Source: Streptosporangiaceae bacterium NEAU-GS5
GTDB taxonomy: Bacteria > Actinomycetota > Actinomycetes > Streptosporangiales > Streptosporangiaceae
Length of the DNA stretch: 64,000 bases
Assembly (NCBI GenBank): GCA_017592665.1
Contig: JAGFNW010000001.1
Coordinates: 186,001-250,000, forward strand
Reading direction: 5' to 3'
Shown here: positions 53,473-61,564 of the stretch, piece after piece
How the letters are laid out: every line of letters begins with the position of its first letter
How positions within the stretch are numbered: the stretch's first letter is position 1
Notes under the pieces: model-generated
Database searches by the model: none
Seen by the model: only the letters and a program-made list of their open reading frames with translations
Told to the model about the DNA's origin: nothing
Made by a program: the position numbers and the translations under genes

Positions 53473-54435
53473 TTAGCCCTTCAGTCCGCCGGCGGTGAGG
53501 CCGGCCATGATGTGCCGCTGGAAGACGAAGAACACGACGATGGTCGGGATGCTGGCGACGACCAGCGCGGCGGTGAGCGAGTTCTGCGGCATGGTCTGGG
53601 ACAGCGAGTTGATGGCGACGCTGATCGTCATCTTCTCGGTGTCGGGGAGGACGAGCAGGGGCCAGACGAAGTCCCGCCACACGTTGACGATCGTGAAGAT
53701 CGAGACGACGCCCAGGATCGGGCGGGAGATCGGCAGCACGATCGACCAGAGAATCCGCGTCGGCGACGCGCCGTCCATCTGCGCGGCTTCGAGCAGTTCA
53801 CGCGGGATCGAGTCGAAGAAGCGCTTCAGCAGGAAGATGTTGAACCCGTTCGCGGCGGCCGGCAGCCAGATGGCCCACGGCGTGTTGAGCAGGTTGACGT
53901 GGAGGATCGGCAGGTCGAGCACCGTGACGTAGAGCGGCAGCATGATGACCATCGGAGGGATCATCAGGGTGGCCAGCATGCCGCCGAGGATCACCTTGCC
54001 GAAGATCGGCCGCAGCTTCGACAGCGCGTACGCCGCGGTGACGTCGATCGCCATGGTGAACAGCCACGCCCCCGTGGCGTAGACGACCGTGTTCTTCAGC
54101 AGGAGGCCGAGGTCGAGCAGGTCCCACGCCTGTTTGTAGCTGTCCCAGTTGAACCCTCCCTTCGGGAAGAGCGTGGGCGGGATCTGCGACAGCTCCTCCG
54201 ACGACTTCAACGCCCCGGTGATCATCCAGTACAGCGGGAAGATGAAGACCAGCGTGAAGCTGACCAGCATGAACGCGAGCACGATCCAGTAGACGGTCCG
54301 CCCGCGCCGGGTGTTGAGCGCGTGCGGGGAGACCAGGGTGCGAAACTGCGTGGTCGCCAGCCGTCCCGTACGTCCCTTGGAGCGCCGGGCGGCCTCCGCC
54401 GGCGGCCTCACCGGCCGCTGCAGCGTCAGCGACAT
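53473..54435 (-). CDS. Carbohydrate ABC transporter permease (MalG-like)
   Basis: 320-residue inner-membrane protein with six TM helices and the EAA loop (ELLEAAQMDGASPTRILWSIVLPISRP), which contacts the ATPase. The N-terminus is long and basic. Its ATG overlaps the previous stop (TGATG), so it is coupled to the MalF-like gene. No ATP-binding protein gene is in the operon; actinomycetes commonly use a shared MsiK-type ATPase encoded elsewhere. Confidence 0.93.
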   Translation of the reverse strand: MSLTLQRPVRPPAEAARRSKGRTGRLATTQFRTLVSPHALNTRRGRTVYWIVLAFMLVSFTLVFIFPLYWMITGALKSSEELSQIPPTLFPKGGFNWDSYKQAWDLLDLGLLLKNTVVYATGAWLFTMAIDVTAAYALSKLRPIFGKVILGGMLATLMIPPMVIMLPLYVTVLDLPILHVNLLNTPWAIWLPAAANGFNIFLLKRFFDSIPRELLEAAQMDGASPTRILWSIVLPISRPILGVVSIFTIVNVWRDFVWPLLVLPDTEKMTISVAINSLSQTMPQNSLTAALVVASIPTIVVFFVFQRHIMAGLTAGGLKG

Positions 54436-55349
54436 CAGTGCTGCTCCTCTCGTGAGACGCGCAGGTAGATGACCGAGAACACGATGAGGACGAGCATGAG
54501 CATCAGGCCGAGCGCGCCGCCGCCGCCGAAGTTCCCGAAGTTGAAGGCGTATTGGTACATCAGGTAGGCCACGGTGACCGTGGCGTCCTCGGGGCCGCCG
54601 CCGGTGAGCATGAACGGCTCGATGAACACCTGCATGGTCGCGATGATCTGGAGCAGCAGCATGACCAGCAGGATCAGCTTGGTCTGCGGGATCGTGACAT
54701 GCCACAAGCGGCGCAGGAGACCCGCGCCGTCCAGTTCGGCCGCCTCGTACAGCTCGCTGGGGATGGTCTGCAGCGCGGCCAGGTAGATCAGCGTGCCGCT
54801 GCCGAGGTTCATCCACGTGGAGACGATGACCAGGGACACGAGCGCGGTGCTGCTGGAGTCCAGCCAGCTCAGCGGCGGGATGTGGAAGAACCCGAGGATC
54901 TCGTTGAACAGGCCGGAGCCCGGGTCGTAGAACCACTTGAACAGCAGCACCGACACCGCCGGCGGCAGCATGACCGGCAGGTAGACCACGAACCGCAGGT
55001 ACGCGCGCGCGTGCCGCAGCTCGTTCAGGATGATCGCCGAGAAGAACGGCACCACGTAGCCGATGAACAGGGCGAGGACGGTGAACTCGACCGTGTTGAT
55101 CCACGCCGTCCAGAACGCCGAGTCGGAGATCACGGTGCGGAAGTTGTCAAGGCCGACCCAGATGGGGGCGCTGACGAAGTTGTTCTTCTGGAGGCTGAGG
55201 ATGACCTCGCGCACCATCGGATACCAGGAGAACAGCGCGAAGCACACCAGCGCGCCGACCAGGAAACCGTAGGCGGTCAGGTTCCGCTGGACCGCCGCGC
55301 GGCCTTTGGGCCTGCGCCGCCGGGCCTGCCGTCCGATGCTCACGTCCAT
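54435..55349 (-). CDS. Carbohydrate ABC transporter permease (MalF-like)
   Basis: 304-residue permease with six TM helices and the EAA motif (ELYEAAELDGAGLLRRLWHVTIPQTK). It pairs with the MalG-like protein to form the membrane channel for the solute-binding protein encoded upstream. A strong intra-operon hairpin lies between that gene and this one, which would keep the binding protein in excess. Confidence 0.93.
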   Translation of the reverse strand: MDVSIGRQARRRRPKGRAAVQRNLTAYGFLVGALVCFALFSWYPMVREVILSLQKNNFVSAPIWVGLDNFRTVISDSAFWTAWINTVEFTVLALFIGYVVPFFSAIILNELRHARAYLRFVVYLPVMLPPAVSVLLFKWFYDPGSGLFNEILGFFHIPPLSWLDSSSTALVSLVIVSTWMNLGSGTLIYLAALQTIPSELYEAAELDGAGLLRRLWHVTIPQTKLILLVMLLLQIIATMQVFIEPFMLTGGGPEDATVTVAYLMYQYAFNFGNFGGGGALGLMLMLVLIVFSVIYLRVSREEQH

Positions 55350-55394
55350 GTCGGGGTTCTCATCTCTGGGCTCCGCGAGGGGTTCCCGGGGAAG

Positions 55395-55422
55395 GGGGGC
55401 GCCGTTTCCCGGCGGCGCCCCC
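55395..55422 (-). terminator. Intra-operon hairpin after the binding-protein gene
   Basis: Perfect 10-bp arms (GGGGGCGCCG and complement) around an 8-nt loop in the 92-bp gap between the binding-protein and first permease genes. Likely partial terminator or RNA stabiliser. Confidence 0.7.
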
Positions 55423-55441
55423 TCGCTCGTACGTCAGTGCG

Positions 55442-56827
55442 TCACTGGGATCGGGCCAGCAGGTCGTTGACCTTCTTCTCCGCGGTGGCCAGCAGCTCGT
55501 CGACGTTGGCGTCCTGGCGGGTCAGCACGGCCGACATCGGGGTGTCGAGGATCTTGTAGATCTCCTGCGTGTTCGGAGGCTCGAGCTTCAGCGGGATGGA
55601 ACCGGAGCCCTCGGCGTAGGACTTGAAGTTGTCCAGCGGGAGCGTGGCGTACTGGTTGCGGAGGTCGAGCAGCTTCTGGCCGGTCGGGCTGGCGCCCCAC
55701 GGGTTGTTGTCGGGGAGGCCGACGGCGCGGCCCTTGGCCTTCTGCCGCTCGTAGTTGAACTGGCCCTGGCCCGGGGTCAGGTTGTACCAGGACAGCCAGG
55801 CGATGCCGGCCTTGATCTGCTCAGGGGTGTCCTTGACGTTGAACATGTAGCCGTCGCCGCCGCCCAGTGTCGCCGTGCCCTCGGGGAACGCGGCGAGGCC
55901 GAAGTCCTCGTACTTGGCCTGGCGGTTGTCGTGCAGTTCGGTCATGACGTCCGGCGCGCCGAGGATCATGCCCATCTTGCCGGCGCCCATGAGCCGCATC
56001 AGGTCGTCCCACTGGTACAGCTGCTTGGTGCCCATGCTGTTGTCGGTCCAGCGCATGTCCTTGAGGTTCTGCAGGACGGCCTTGCCCTCGGCGCTGTTGA
56101 AGGTCGCGGTCTTGCCGTCGTCGCTGACGACGGCGCCGCCGCGGCCGTACAGCTCCTGGGTGAAGTGCCAGCCGCCGGTGTTGCCGGCGCTGTACTCGCC
56201 ATAGCCGACGTAGCCGGGGCCGAGCGCGGTGATCTTCTTGGCCGCCTCGCGGATCTCCGCCCAGGTCTTGGGCGGGCTGTTCGGGTCGAGCCCGGCCTGG
56301 GTGAACAGCTTGCGGTTGTAGACCAGGCCCACCTTGTACGTGGTCCGGGGCAGGCCGTAGATCTTGCCGTCGACCGTGAACGCGGCCATCACGCTGGGGT
56401 CGATGTCCTTGAGGGTGGCGACCTGGTTCACATACTGGGTGATGTCGGCGGCCTGACCGGCCTTGATGGCGGTCTGCACGTCGCCGACGTACCCGTAGAA
56501 GACGTCCTCCATCTGGCCGCCGGCCAGCTTGGCGTCATAGGTCTTCACGTCGTGACAGGGGAATCCGTCCTTGCTCACGATCGTGATGCTGGGGTTCGAC
56601 TTCATGAACGTGGCGACGTCCTCGTCCCATTCGGAGCGCTGGGCCGGGTTGGTCTTCGGAGGCTGGCAGCCGACCGTGATCGAGACGGGGGCCGCCGCGG
56701 CAGCGCTGGGCGCCGAGCTGTTGCCGGACGTGTTTCCGGCGTTGTTTCCGCTGTCGCTGCCGCCACAGGCCGTCGCCGTCAGCGCGAGACCCGTGGCCAG
56801 CAGTATCGAGAGGTTGCGGGGTTTCAT
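55442..56827 (-). CDS. Extracellular solute-binding lipoprotein (family 1, MalE-like)
   Basis: 461-residue lipoprotein. It has the signal peptide LSILLATGLALTATAC with lipobox at about residue 20, a Ser/Asn/Ala-rich linker (25-45), then a type 1 sugar-binding domain (YDAKLAGGQMEDVFYGYVGD, GLPRTTYKVGLVYNRKLFTQAGL, WAEIREAAKKITALG). It binds the oligosaccharide outside and delivers it to the two permeases. AGGAGGG 8 nt before the ATG at 56827 decides the start. The substrate is inferred as alpha-gluco-oligosaccharides from the GH13 and GH87 partners. Confidence 0.93.
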   Translation of the reverse strand: MKPRNLSILLATGLALTATACGGSDSGNNAGNTSGNSSAPSAAAAAPVSITVGCQPPKTNPAQRSEWDEDVATFMKSNPSITIVSKDGFPCHDVKTYDAKLAGGQMEDVFYGYVGDVQTAIKAGQAADITQYVNQVATLKDIDPSVMAAFTVDGKIYGLPRTTYKVGLVYNRKLFTQAGLDPNSPPKTWAEIREAAKKITALGPGYVGYGEYSAGNTGGWHFTQELYGRGGAVVSDDGKTATFNSAEGKAVLQNLKDMRWTDNSMGTKQLYQWDDLMRLMGAGKMGMILGAPDVMTELHDNRQAKYEDFGLAAFPEGTATLGGGDGYMFNVKDTPEQIKAGIAWLSWYNLTPGQGQFNYERQKAKGRAVGLPDNNPWGASPTGQKLLDLRNQYATLPLDNFKSYAEGSGSIPLKLEPPNTQEIYKILDTPMSAVLTRQDANVDELLATAEKKVNDLLARSQ

Positions 56828-56986
56828 GACTAGTTCCCTCCTGGAACGGCGCGCCACGACCCACTTGAGTGGCTCAGTTGCGAGAAACATACAGAGCCAT
56901 ACAGGGGGCAGCAAGACTCAGGCGTTCATGATGCAAAAAAGTGACAGTGAGTCTGCTGTAACCGTTCCAGGGCCCGGTGGGGACGC

Positions 56987-58015
56987 TTACCCCGCAAGCT
57001 GCGTCACGTCGGGAGCGGCGTCGGGAGCGGGCGCCGTTGTCGAGCGGACCACCAGCTCAGGCTCGAACAGCAGCTCCTGCGCCGGCACCGTGGCGGCGTC
57101 GATCTGGGCCACCAGCAGTTCGACGGCGGCCCTGCCCATCGCGTCGATCGGCTGCCGGACCGTGGTCAGCGGCGGATCGATGCAGTTCATGAGTGCCGAG
57201 TCGTCGTAGCCGATCACCGAGATGTCGGCGGGGACCGACAGGCCAGAGCGGCGGGCGGCGCGGATCGCGCCCAGCGCGAGGATGTCGCTCGCGCACACGA
57301 TGCCCGTGGCGCCCGCGCGGATCAGCCGCAGCGCCCCCGCGTGGCCGCCCTCCACCGAGAACATGGTGTGCTCGACGTACGGCGTGACGCCGTTGAGCTG
57401 GGTGAACCTGTCGAACGCGGCAAGTTTGCGGCGCGAGGGGATGTGGTCGGGCGGGCCGAGCAGCAGCCCGATATTGCGGTGGCCGAGGGCCTGCAGGTGG
57501 CCCAGCGCCATCTCGGCGGCCACCTCGTCGTCGCAGGACACCTGCGGGAATCCCAGGTGCTCGACGGCCGCGTTGACAAGGACCGTGGGAAGCTTCCTGG
57601 TCAGCACGCGCTCGTAGTGGTCGTGCGAGGCGTCGCCCTGGGCGTACAGGCCGCCGGCGAAGACCATGCCGGAGACGTGCTGCTGGAGCAGCAGGTCGAC
57701 GTAGTCGGCCTCGGTGACGCCGCCGACGGTCCGCGTGCACAGCACGGACGTGAACCCTTGCTGGGCCAGCGCGCCCCCCACGACCTCGGCGAACGCCGGG
57801 AAGATCGGGTTTTGCAGCTCGGGCAGGACCAGGCCGATCAGGCGGCCGCGGTCGCCGCGGAGCTGGGTGGGGCGTTCGTAGCCAAGAACGTCGAGCGCGG
57901 TGAGCACGGCTTCTCTGGTGGCGTCGGAGACGCCGCCTTTGCCATTGAGAACACGGCTCACGGTGGCCTCGCTCACCCCGACCTTACGGGCAACTTCAGC
58001 AAGCCGTCGTGTCAT
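56987..58015 (-). CDS. LacI-family regulator A of the alpha-glucan operon
   Basis: 342-residue LacI regulator. HTH is TRRLAEVARKVGVSEATVSRVLNGKGGVSDATREAVLTALDVLGYERP. The ligand domain has LIGLVLPELQNPIFPAFAEVVG, SGMVFAGGLYAQ, ISVIGYDDSALMNCIDPPLTTVRQPI. It sits 159 bp upstream of the binding-protein gene on the same strand and is probably its repressor. Several in-frame starts exist (58039, 58027, 58015); the last lies directly before the HTH and aligns with its paralogue. Two inverted repeats lie just upstream. It is very similar over its whole length to the next LacI gene. Confidence 0.9.
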   Translation of the reverse strand: MTRRLAEVARKVGVSEATVSRVLNGKGGVSDATREAVLTALDVLGYERPTQLRGDRGRLIGLVLPELQNPIFPAFAEVVGGALAQQGFTSVLCTRTVGGVTEADYVDLLLQQHVSGMVFAGGLYAQGDASHDHYERVLTRKLPTVLVNAAVEHLGFPQVSCDDEVAAEMALGHLQALGHRNIGLLLGPPDHIPSRRKLAAFDRFTQLNGVTPYVEHTMFSVEGGHAGALRLIRAGATGIVCASDILALGAIRAARRSGLSVPADISVIGYDDSALMNCIDPPLTTVRQPIDAMGRAAVELLVAQIDAATVPAQELLFEPELVVRSTTAPAPDAAPDVTQLAG

Positions 58016-58038
58016 GGGCGTAAGCATACGACAAATCA

Positions 58039-58053
58039 CGCAAGCGAATTGCG
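58039..58053. promoter_or_regulatory. LacI-type operator upstream of regulator A
   Basis: Inverted repeat CGCAAGCGAATTGCG (arms CGCAA/TTGCG around 5 bp), 24 bp upstream of the chosen start. A second related inverted repeat, CGCAATG (58073-58079) with CATTGCG (58089-58095), lies a few turns further up. They probably serve autoregulation. Confidence 0.5.
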
Positions 58054-58165
58054 TTGGGTTTGCAGTTTACAGCGCAATGCGGTGAGAACATTGCGGATCT
58101 CTGTCAAACGTGCCTACTGTGTGGGCCGAATGGGTGGGCCGGACGGGAGCCGCCCGGCATCGAGT

Positions 58166-58194
58166 CCGGGGAGGGGTGGACGCCCCCTCCCCGG
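58166..58194 (-). terminator. Terminator after LacI regulator B
   Basis: Perfect 11-bp arms (CCGGGGAGGGG and complement) with a 7-nt loop, 19 bp after the stop of the second LacI gene. Confidence 0.75.
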
Positions 58195-58212
58195 GCGCCC
58201 GCGAAGCGTCTT

Positions 58213-59193
58213 CTAACGGACCCGGCCCGTTGAGGAGCGGACCACGAGCTCCGGCTCGAACAGCAGCTCGCCCGTGGCCACGGCCGCCCCCTCCATCTGG
58301 CTGACCAGCAGCTCCACGGCCGCCCTGCCCATCGCCTCGATCGGCTGGCGGACGGTCGTCAGCGGCGGGTCGACGCAGTTCATCAGGGCCGAGTCGTCGT
58401 AGCCGATCACCGACACGTCCTCCGGCACCCGCAGCCCCTCGCGCCTGGCGGCGCGGATGGCACCGAGCGCAAGCGGGTCGCTGCCGCAGATCAGGCCGGT
58501 GACCTGCCGCCGGACCAGACGCAGCGCGGCCGCGTGGCCGCCTTCGAGCGAGTGCATGGTGTGCTCGACCGCCGTGCCGCCGAGCGCCTTGAACGTCTCG
58601 AGCTTGCGAATCGAGGGCATGTGGTCCTGCGGGCCGACGACCAGGCCGATGCTCTCGTGCCCCAGCGCGCTGAGGTGACCGTACGCCTGCTCGACCGCGA
58701 TGGCGTCGTCGCACGACACACGGGGGAAGCTCCAGTGGTCGGCGGCGGCGTTGACCAGCACGGTCGGCAGCTTGATGTCGAGCAGCCGCAGATAGTGCTC
58801 GTGCAGGACACCGGCCTGCGTGTAGAGCCCGCCGGCGAAGACCACACCGGAAACCTGCTGCTGCAGCAGCAGGTCGACATAGTCGGCCTCGGAGACGCCG
58901 CCGACCGTGCGCGTGCACAACACGGGCGTGAAGCCCTGCTGCGCGAGCGCGCCTCCGACCACTTCGGCGAAGGCCGGGAAGATCGGATTCTGTAACTCGG
59001 GAAGGACCAGACCGACCAGGCGGGCGCGCTCGCCGCGCAGCTGTGTCGGGCGCTCGTAGCCGAGGACGTCGAGGGCGGTCAGCACCGCCTCACGCGTCGC
59101 GTCGGACACGCCTGGCTTGCCGTTCAGCACGCGGCTGACGGTCGCCTCGCTAACCCCGACTTTCTTGGCAACCTCGGCAAGTCTGCGCGTCAT
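58213..59193 (-). CDS. LacI-family regulator B, paralogue of A
   Basis: 326-residue LacI regulator closely similar to its downstream neighbour. The HTH differs only at scattered positions (AKKVGVSEATVSRVLNGKPGVSDATREAVLTALDVLGYERPTQLRGERARL), and the ligand domain shares PELQNPIFPAFAEVVGGALAQQGF and IGYDDSALMNCVDPPLTTVRQPIEAMGRAAVELL. Main differences lie in the middle (DHWSFPRVSCDDAIAVEQAYGH), where ligand specificity would reside. Possible starts are 59205 and 59193; the latter matches the paralogue. It has its own terminator, so the two regulators are separate transcripts. It is divergent from a lipoprotein gene. Confidence 0.9.
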   Translation of the reverse strand: MTRRLAEVAKKVGVSEATVSRVLNGKPGVSDATREAVLTALDVLGYERPTQLRGERARLVGLVLPELQNPIFPAFAEVVGGALAQQGFTPVLCTRTVGGVSEADYVDLLLQQQVSGVVFAGGLYTQAGVLHEHYLRLLDIKLPTVLVNAAADHWSFPRVSCDDAIAVEQAYGHLSALGHESIGLVVGPQDHMPSIRKLETFKALGGTAVEHTMHSLEGGHAAALRLVRRQVTGLICGSDPLALGAIRAARREGLRVPEDVSVIGYDDSALMNCVDPPLTTVRQPIEAMGRAAVELLVSQMEGAAVATGELLFEPELVVRSSTGRVR

Positions 59194-59321
59194 GCGCGAC
59201 AGCATACGGCCCTGTACGCTGCTGCGGGCCTGCCACATAAAGCGGGCGTAAGCGCGCTGAAAGCGGTTCGCAAGCCGCCGTCTCTAGCGTCTCCCCGTCT
59301 CAGAAGAAGGGTCTCCCATAA

Positions 59322-59696
59322 ATGAACATCCTCCGAACCTCCCTTGCCATTTCCGCCTCCGCGGCGGTCGTTCTGCTCGCCGGCGCTTGTGGTGGCAGCA
59401 AGACCGCGGTCTGCTCGGACGCCACGAAGGCGTTCAACGACTACAGCACGCAGGTCGCGGCCGCCGCGACCAACCTCGACGGCATCAACCAGGCCACCAC
59501 TGACCTGGCCTCGAAGCTGAAGGAGCTGGCCGGCAAGGCGGACGGCGACCTCGCTTCCTCCCTGACGAAGATGGCCGACACCTTCGGCGGCTTCAAGATC
59601 GACGCCGCCGACCCGACCGCCGCCGCGGGCAAGCTCACCGAGTTCACCACCAAGGCCGGTCAGGCCGCGCAGGAGCTCGCCTCCGCCTGCTCGTAA
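59322..59696 (+). CDS. Small helical lipoprotein
   Basis: 124-residue protein. A signal peptide with lipobox LAGAC (Cys about residue 23) is followed by an Ala/Thr/Lys/Asp-rich, all-helical mature part that should form an amphipathic bundle (FNDYSTQVAAAATNLDGINQATTDLASKLKELA), with single Cys residues near both ends that could form a disulfide. No family is recognised. AAGAAGG lies about 11 nt before the ATG. It is divergent from LacI B and followed by a 15-bp terminator stem. Confidence 0.8.
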   Translation: MNILRTSLAISASAAVVLLAGACGGSKTAVCSDATKAFNDYSTQVAAAATNLDGINQATTDLASKLKELAGKADGDLASSLTKMADTFGGFKIDAADPTAAAGKLTEFTTKAGQAAQELASACS

Positions 59697-59735
59697 GCAA
59701 TCTTCTCTGGGGCGCGTGGGGGCGTCCCACAGACC

Positions 59736-59777
59736 CCGGCGCCGCCGTGCTTCGCCCCCGTGGCACGGCGGCGCCGG
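59736..59777 (+). terminator. Terminator after the small lipoprotein gene
   Basis: 15-bp perfect stem (CCGGCGCCGCCGTGC and complement) with a 12-nt loop, 39 bp after the stop. Probably also serves the convergent small gene ending at 59824. Confidence 0.8.
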
Positions 59778-59823
59778 CCCGTTGGGACCCGGCACAGGCC
59801 GCGGCACGCGCTGGAATTTCGCG

Positions 59824-60063
59824 TCAGTATTCGAGGCCCCAATCGTGGCGGCCGAGCGCGTAGGAACCTTCTCTCGGCACGAGCCAGCCCGCTTCGGCCA
59901 GCGTGTCGAGGCATTCCTGCACCAGCTCCCGGGGCATGTCGGCCATCTCGGCGACCGCGTCGACGGTGGCGGGCCGGTCGTCGACGGCGAGGGCCGCGGC
60001 GATCTCGTAGACCGTGGCCTGGTCGGTGGTCAACTCCTGAACGTCATGCTGGTTGTCGTGCAT
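59824..60063 (-). CDS. Small winged-helix-like protein
   Basis: 79-residue protein. After an acidic N-terminus, residues 15-70 read as a compact helix-turn-helix with a wing (IAAALAVDDRPATVDAVAEMADMPRELVQECLDTLAEAGWLVPREGSYALG), like MarR or DprA winged helices. The start at 60063 is the natural ATG; the longer open frame to 60318 runs into low-complexity sequence. It follows the DUF397 gene in the same direction after 113 bp. A regulatory role is inferred. Confidence 0.65.
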   Translation of the reverse strand: MHDNQHDVQELTTDQATVYEIAAALAVDDRPATVDAVAEMADMPRELVQECLDTLAEAGWLVPREGSYALGRHDWGLEY

Positions 60064-60176
60064 ACCGGTGGCCCTGCCCGCGTCACCGGGGCGTAAGCAT
60101 GAAAACGGCTCGCGCCGCCCGGATGGCGCGAGCCGCGGAACCGTGGGAAGCCGCTGATCAGACCTGATGAAACAGG

Positions 60177-60398
60177 TCAGGCCAGGTCGAACTCGCCGCC
60201 CTTGACACCCTCGAGGAACGCGTCCCACTCCCTGGCGGTGAACATGAGCTTGGGACCATTGGGATCCTTCGAGTCCCGTACGGCGATGCCCTGCGTGAAC
60301 ATCGCGATCTCGACGCACTGGTTGCCCTGCGTATTCGAGCGGGTGGCCTTGCGCCAGGTCGCGCCCTCCAGGGCCGCCTCGGGGATCATCCCCTTCAT
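60177..60398 (-). CDS. DUF397-domain protein 3
   Basis: 73-residue DUF397 protein (TWRKATRSNTQGNQCVEIAMF, IAVRDSKDPNGPKLMF, EWDAFLEGVKGGEFDL). AGAAGGAG lies 8 nt before the ATG, which overlaps the XRE stop as ATGA, so it is co-translated with the XRE-DUF5753 protein. In contrast to the first group, here the pair is overlapping rather than spaced. Confidence 0.93.
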   Translation of the reverse strand: MKGMIPEAALEGATWRKATRSNTQGNQCVEIAMFTQGIAVRDSKDPNGPKLMFTAREWDAFLEGVKGGEFDLA

Positions 60399-61261
60399 CC
60401 TGTCAGCTCCTTCTCGACCGAAATGATCTTCTCAATGGACTTCTCCGGGCTGAGCGCGGCAGCGCGAAGATGATCGAAGACCGTGGCGTACCGTCGCACC
60501 TGGTCGGAGTCCTCAAGGTAGAGCTCACTGCCCATGTTCTCGAGGAAGACGACGTCGGAGTCCTCAGGGTCGGCGAAGCTGAGGATGGCCAGCGGGCTGC
60601 CCATGCCGAGGTAGGCGCCGGCGTCGAACGGCAACACCTGGATGGTGACGTTCGGCTGGGCGGCGACATCCTGCAACCTGCGCAACTGCTCGGCCATCAC
60701 GTGCGGGCCGCCCACCGGCCGGCGCAGCGCGGCCTCGTCGAGGACCACCCAGAGCTCGATCGCGCCGGGGCCGGTGAGCCGGCGCTGCCGCGCCATCCGC
60801 ACCGCGATCCGGCGGTCGATCTCCTTGGGATCCTCGACCAGGGCGGCGCCGACGACCGCGCGAGCGTACGCCTCGGTTTCCAGCAACCCGGGCAGCAGCA
60901 GCGGCTCGTAGTTGCGCACCGACGCGGCCTCCGCTTCCAGTCCCACGTACGGTCCCGGAAGGACATCTCCGTACGCGTGCCACCAGCCGCGGCGGCCGGC
61001 TTCCCGAGCGAGCTCGAGAATCGCCTCCCGCTCGGACCCCTCGACCTGGTAGAGGTCGAGAAGGTCCCGCATCGTCCGGCTCTGAGGCCGGGTGTGCCCG
61101 GTCTCGATCCGATACACGGTCGACCCCGCGAGCCCAAGGCGCTGGGCCACTTCCTCCCGGGAGAATCCCGCCGCCGAACGCCGCCGGGCGAGCTCGCCGG
61201 CGAGCCGGCGAAGGCGGACGGTCGGGTTGCCGACCGGCCGTCCTACTCGTCCAACGCCCAT
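60395..61261 (-). CDS. XRE-family regulator with DUF5753 domain, second copy
   Basis: 288-residue protein. HTH is RRSAAGFSREEVAQRLGLAGSTVYRIETGHTRPQ. The DUF5753 domain has EPLLLPGLLETEAYARAVVG, RMARQRRL, VVLDEAALRRPVGG and VTIQVLPFDAGAYLGMGSPLAILSFAD. It is a distant paralogue of the protein at 48376-49239, with the same architecture. GGGAG lies 10 nt before the ATG at 61261. The frame opens at 61297 with a TTG that lacks a ribosome site. Confidence 0.92.
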   Translation of the reverse strand: MGVGRVGRPVGNPTVRLRRLAGELARRRSAAGFSREEVAQRLGLAGSTVYRIETGHTRPQSRTMRDLLDLYQVEGSEREAILELAREAGRRGWWHAYGDVLPGPYVGLEAEAASVRNYEPLLLPGLLETEAYARAVVGAALVEDPKEIDRRIAVRMARQRRLTGPGAIELWVVLDEAALRRPVGGPHVMAEQLRRLQDVAAQPNVTIQVLPFDAGAYLGMGSPLAILSFADPEDSDVVFLENMGSELYLEDSDQVRRYATVFDHLRAAALSPEKSIEKIISVEKELTG

Positions 61262-61564
61262 AAAGCGACAACTCCCAACAAGGCCGAAACTCCGCAATCA
61301 TGCATACGCAGAGTCGCGGACTATGGTGCGACCGTGCACTACGGGAGCAGTCTGGCACGCACATGTTGCACTGTGCGCGAAAAGCGGATACGAGGTGTCA
61401 CGCTCGGGCGGACGATCCTCCACCTCAGCTGGTAGGAGCCTTTTACCGCGTCCAAGTCGTGGCATTTTCGGATGAGACGTCCACCCCGTCGATCCGACAA
61501 ACTTCAACAGATGATCAGAACAGACTGCAACAGATATTGACATCACTAAAACATCGGAGCTTTC

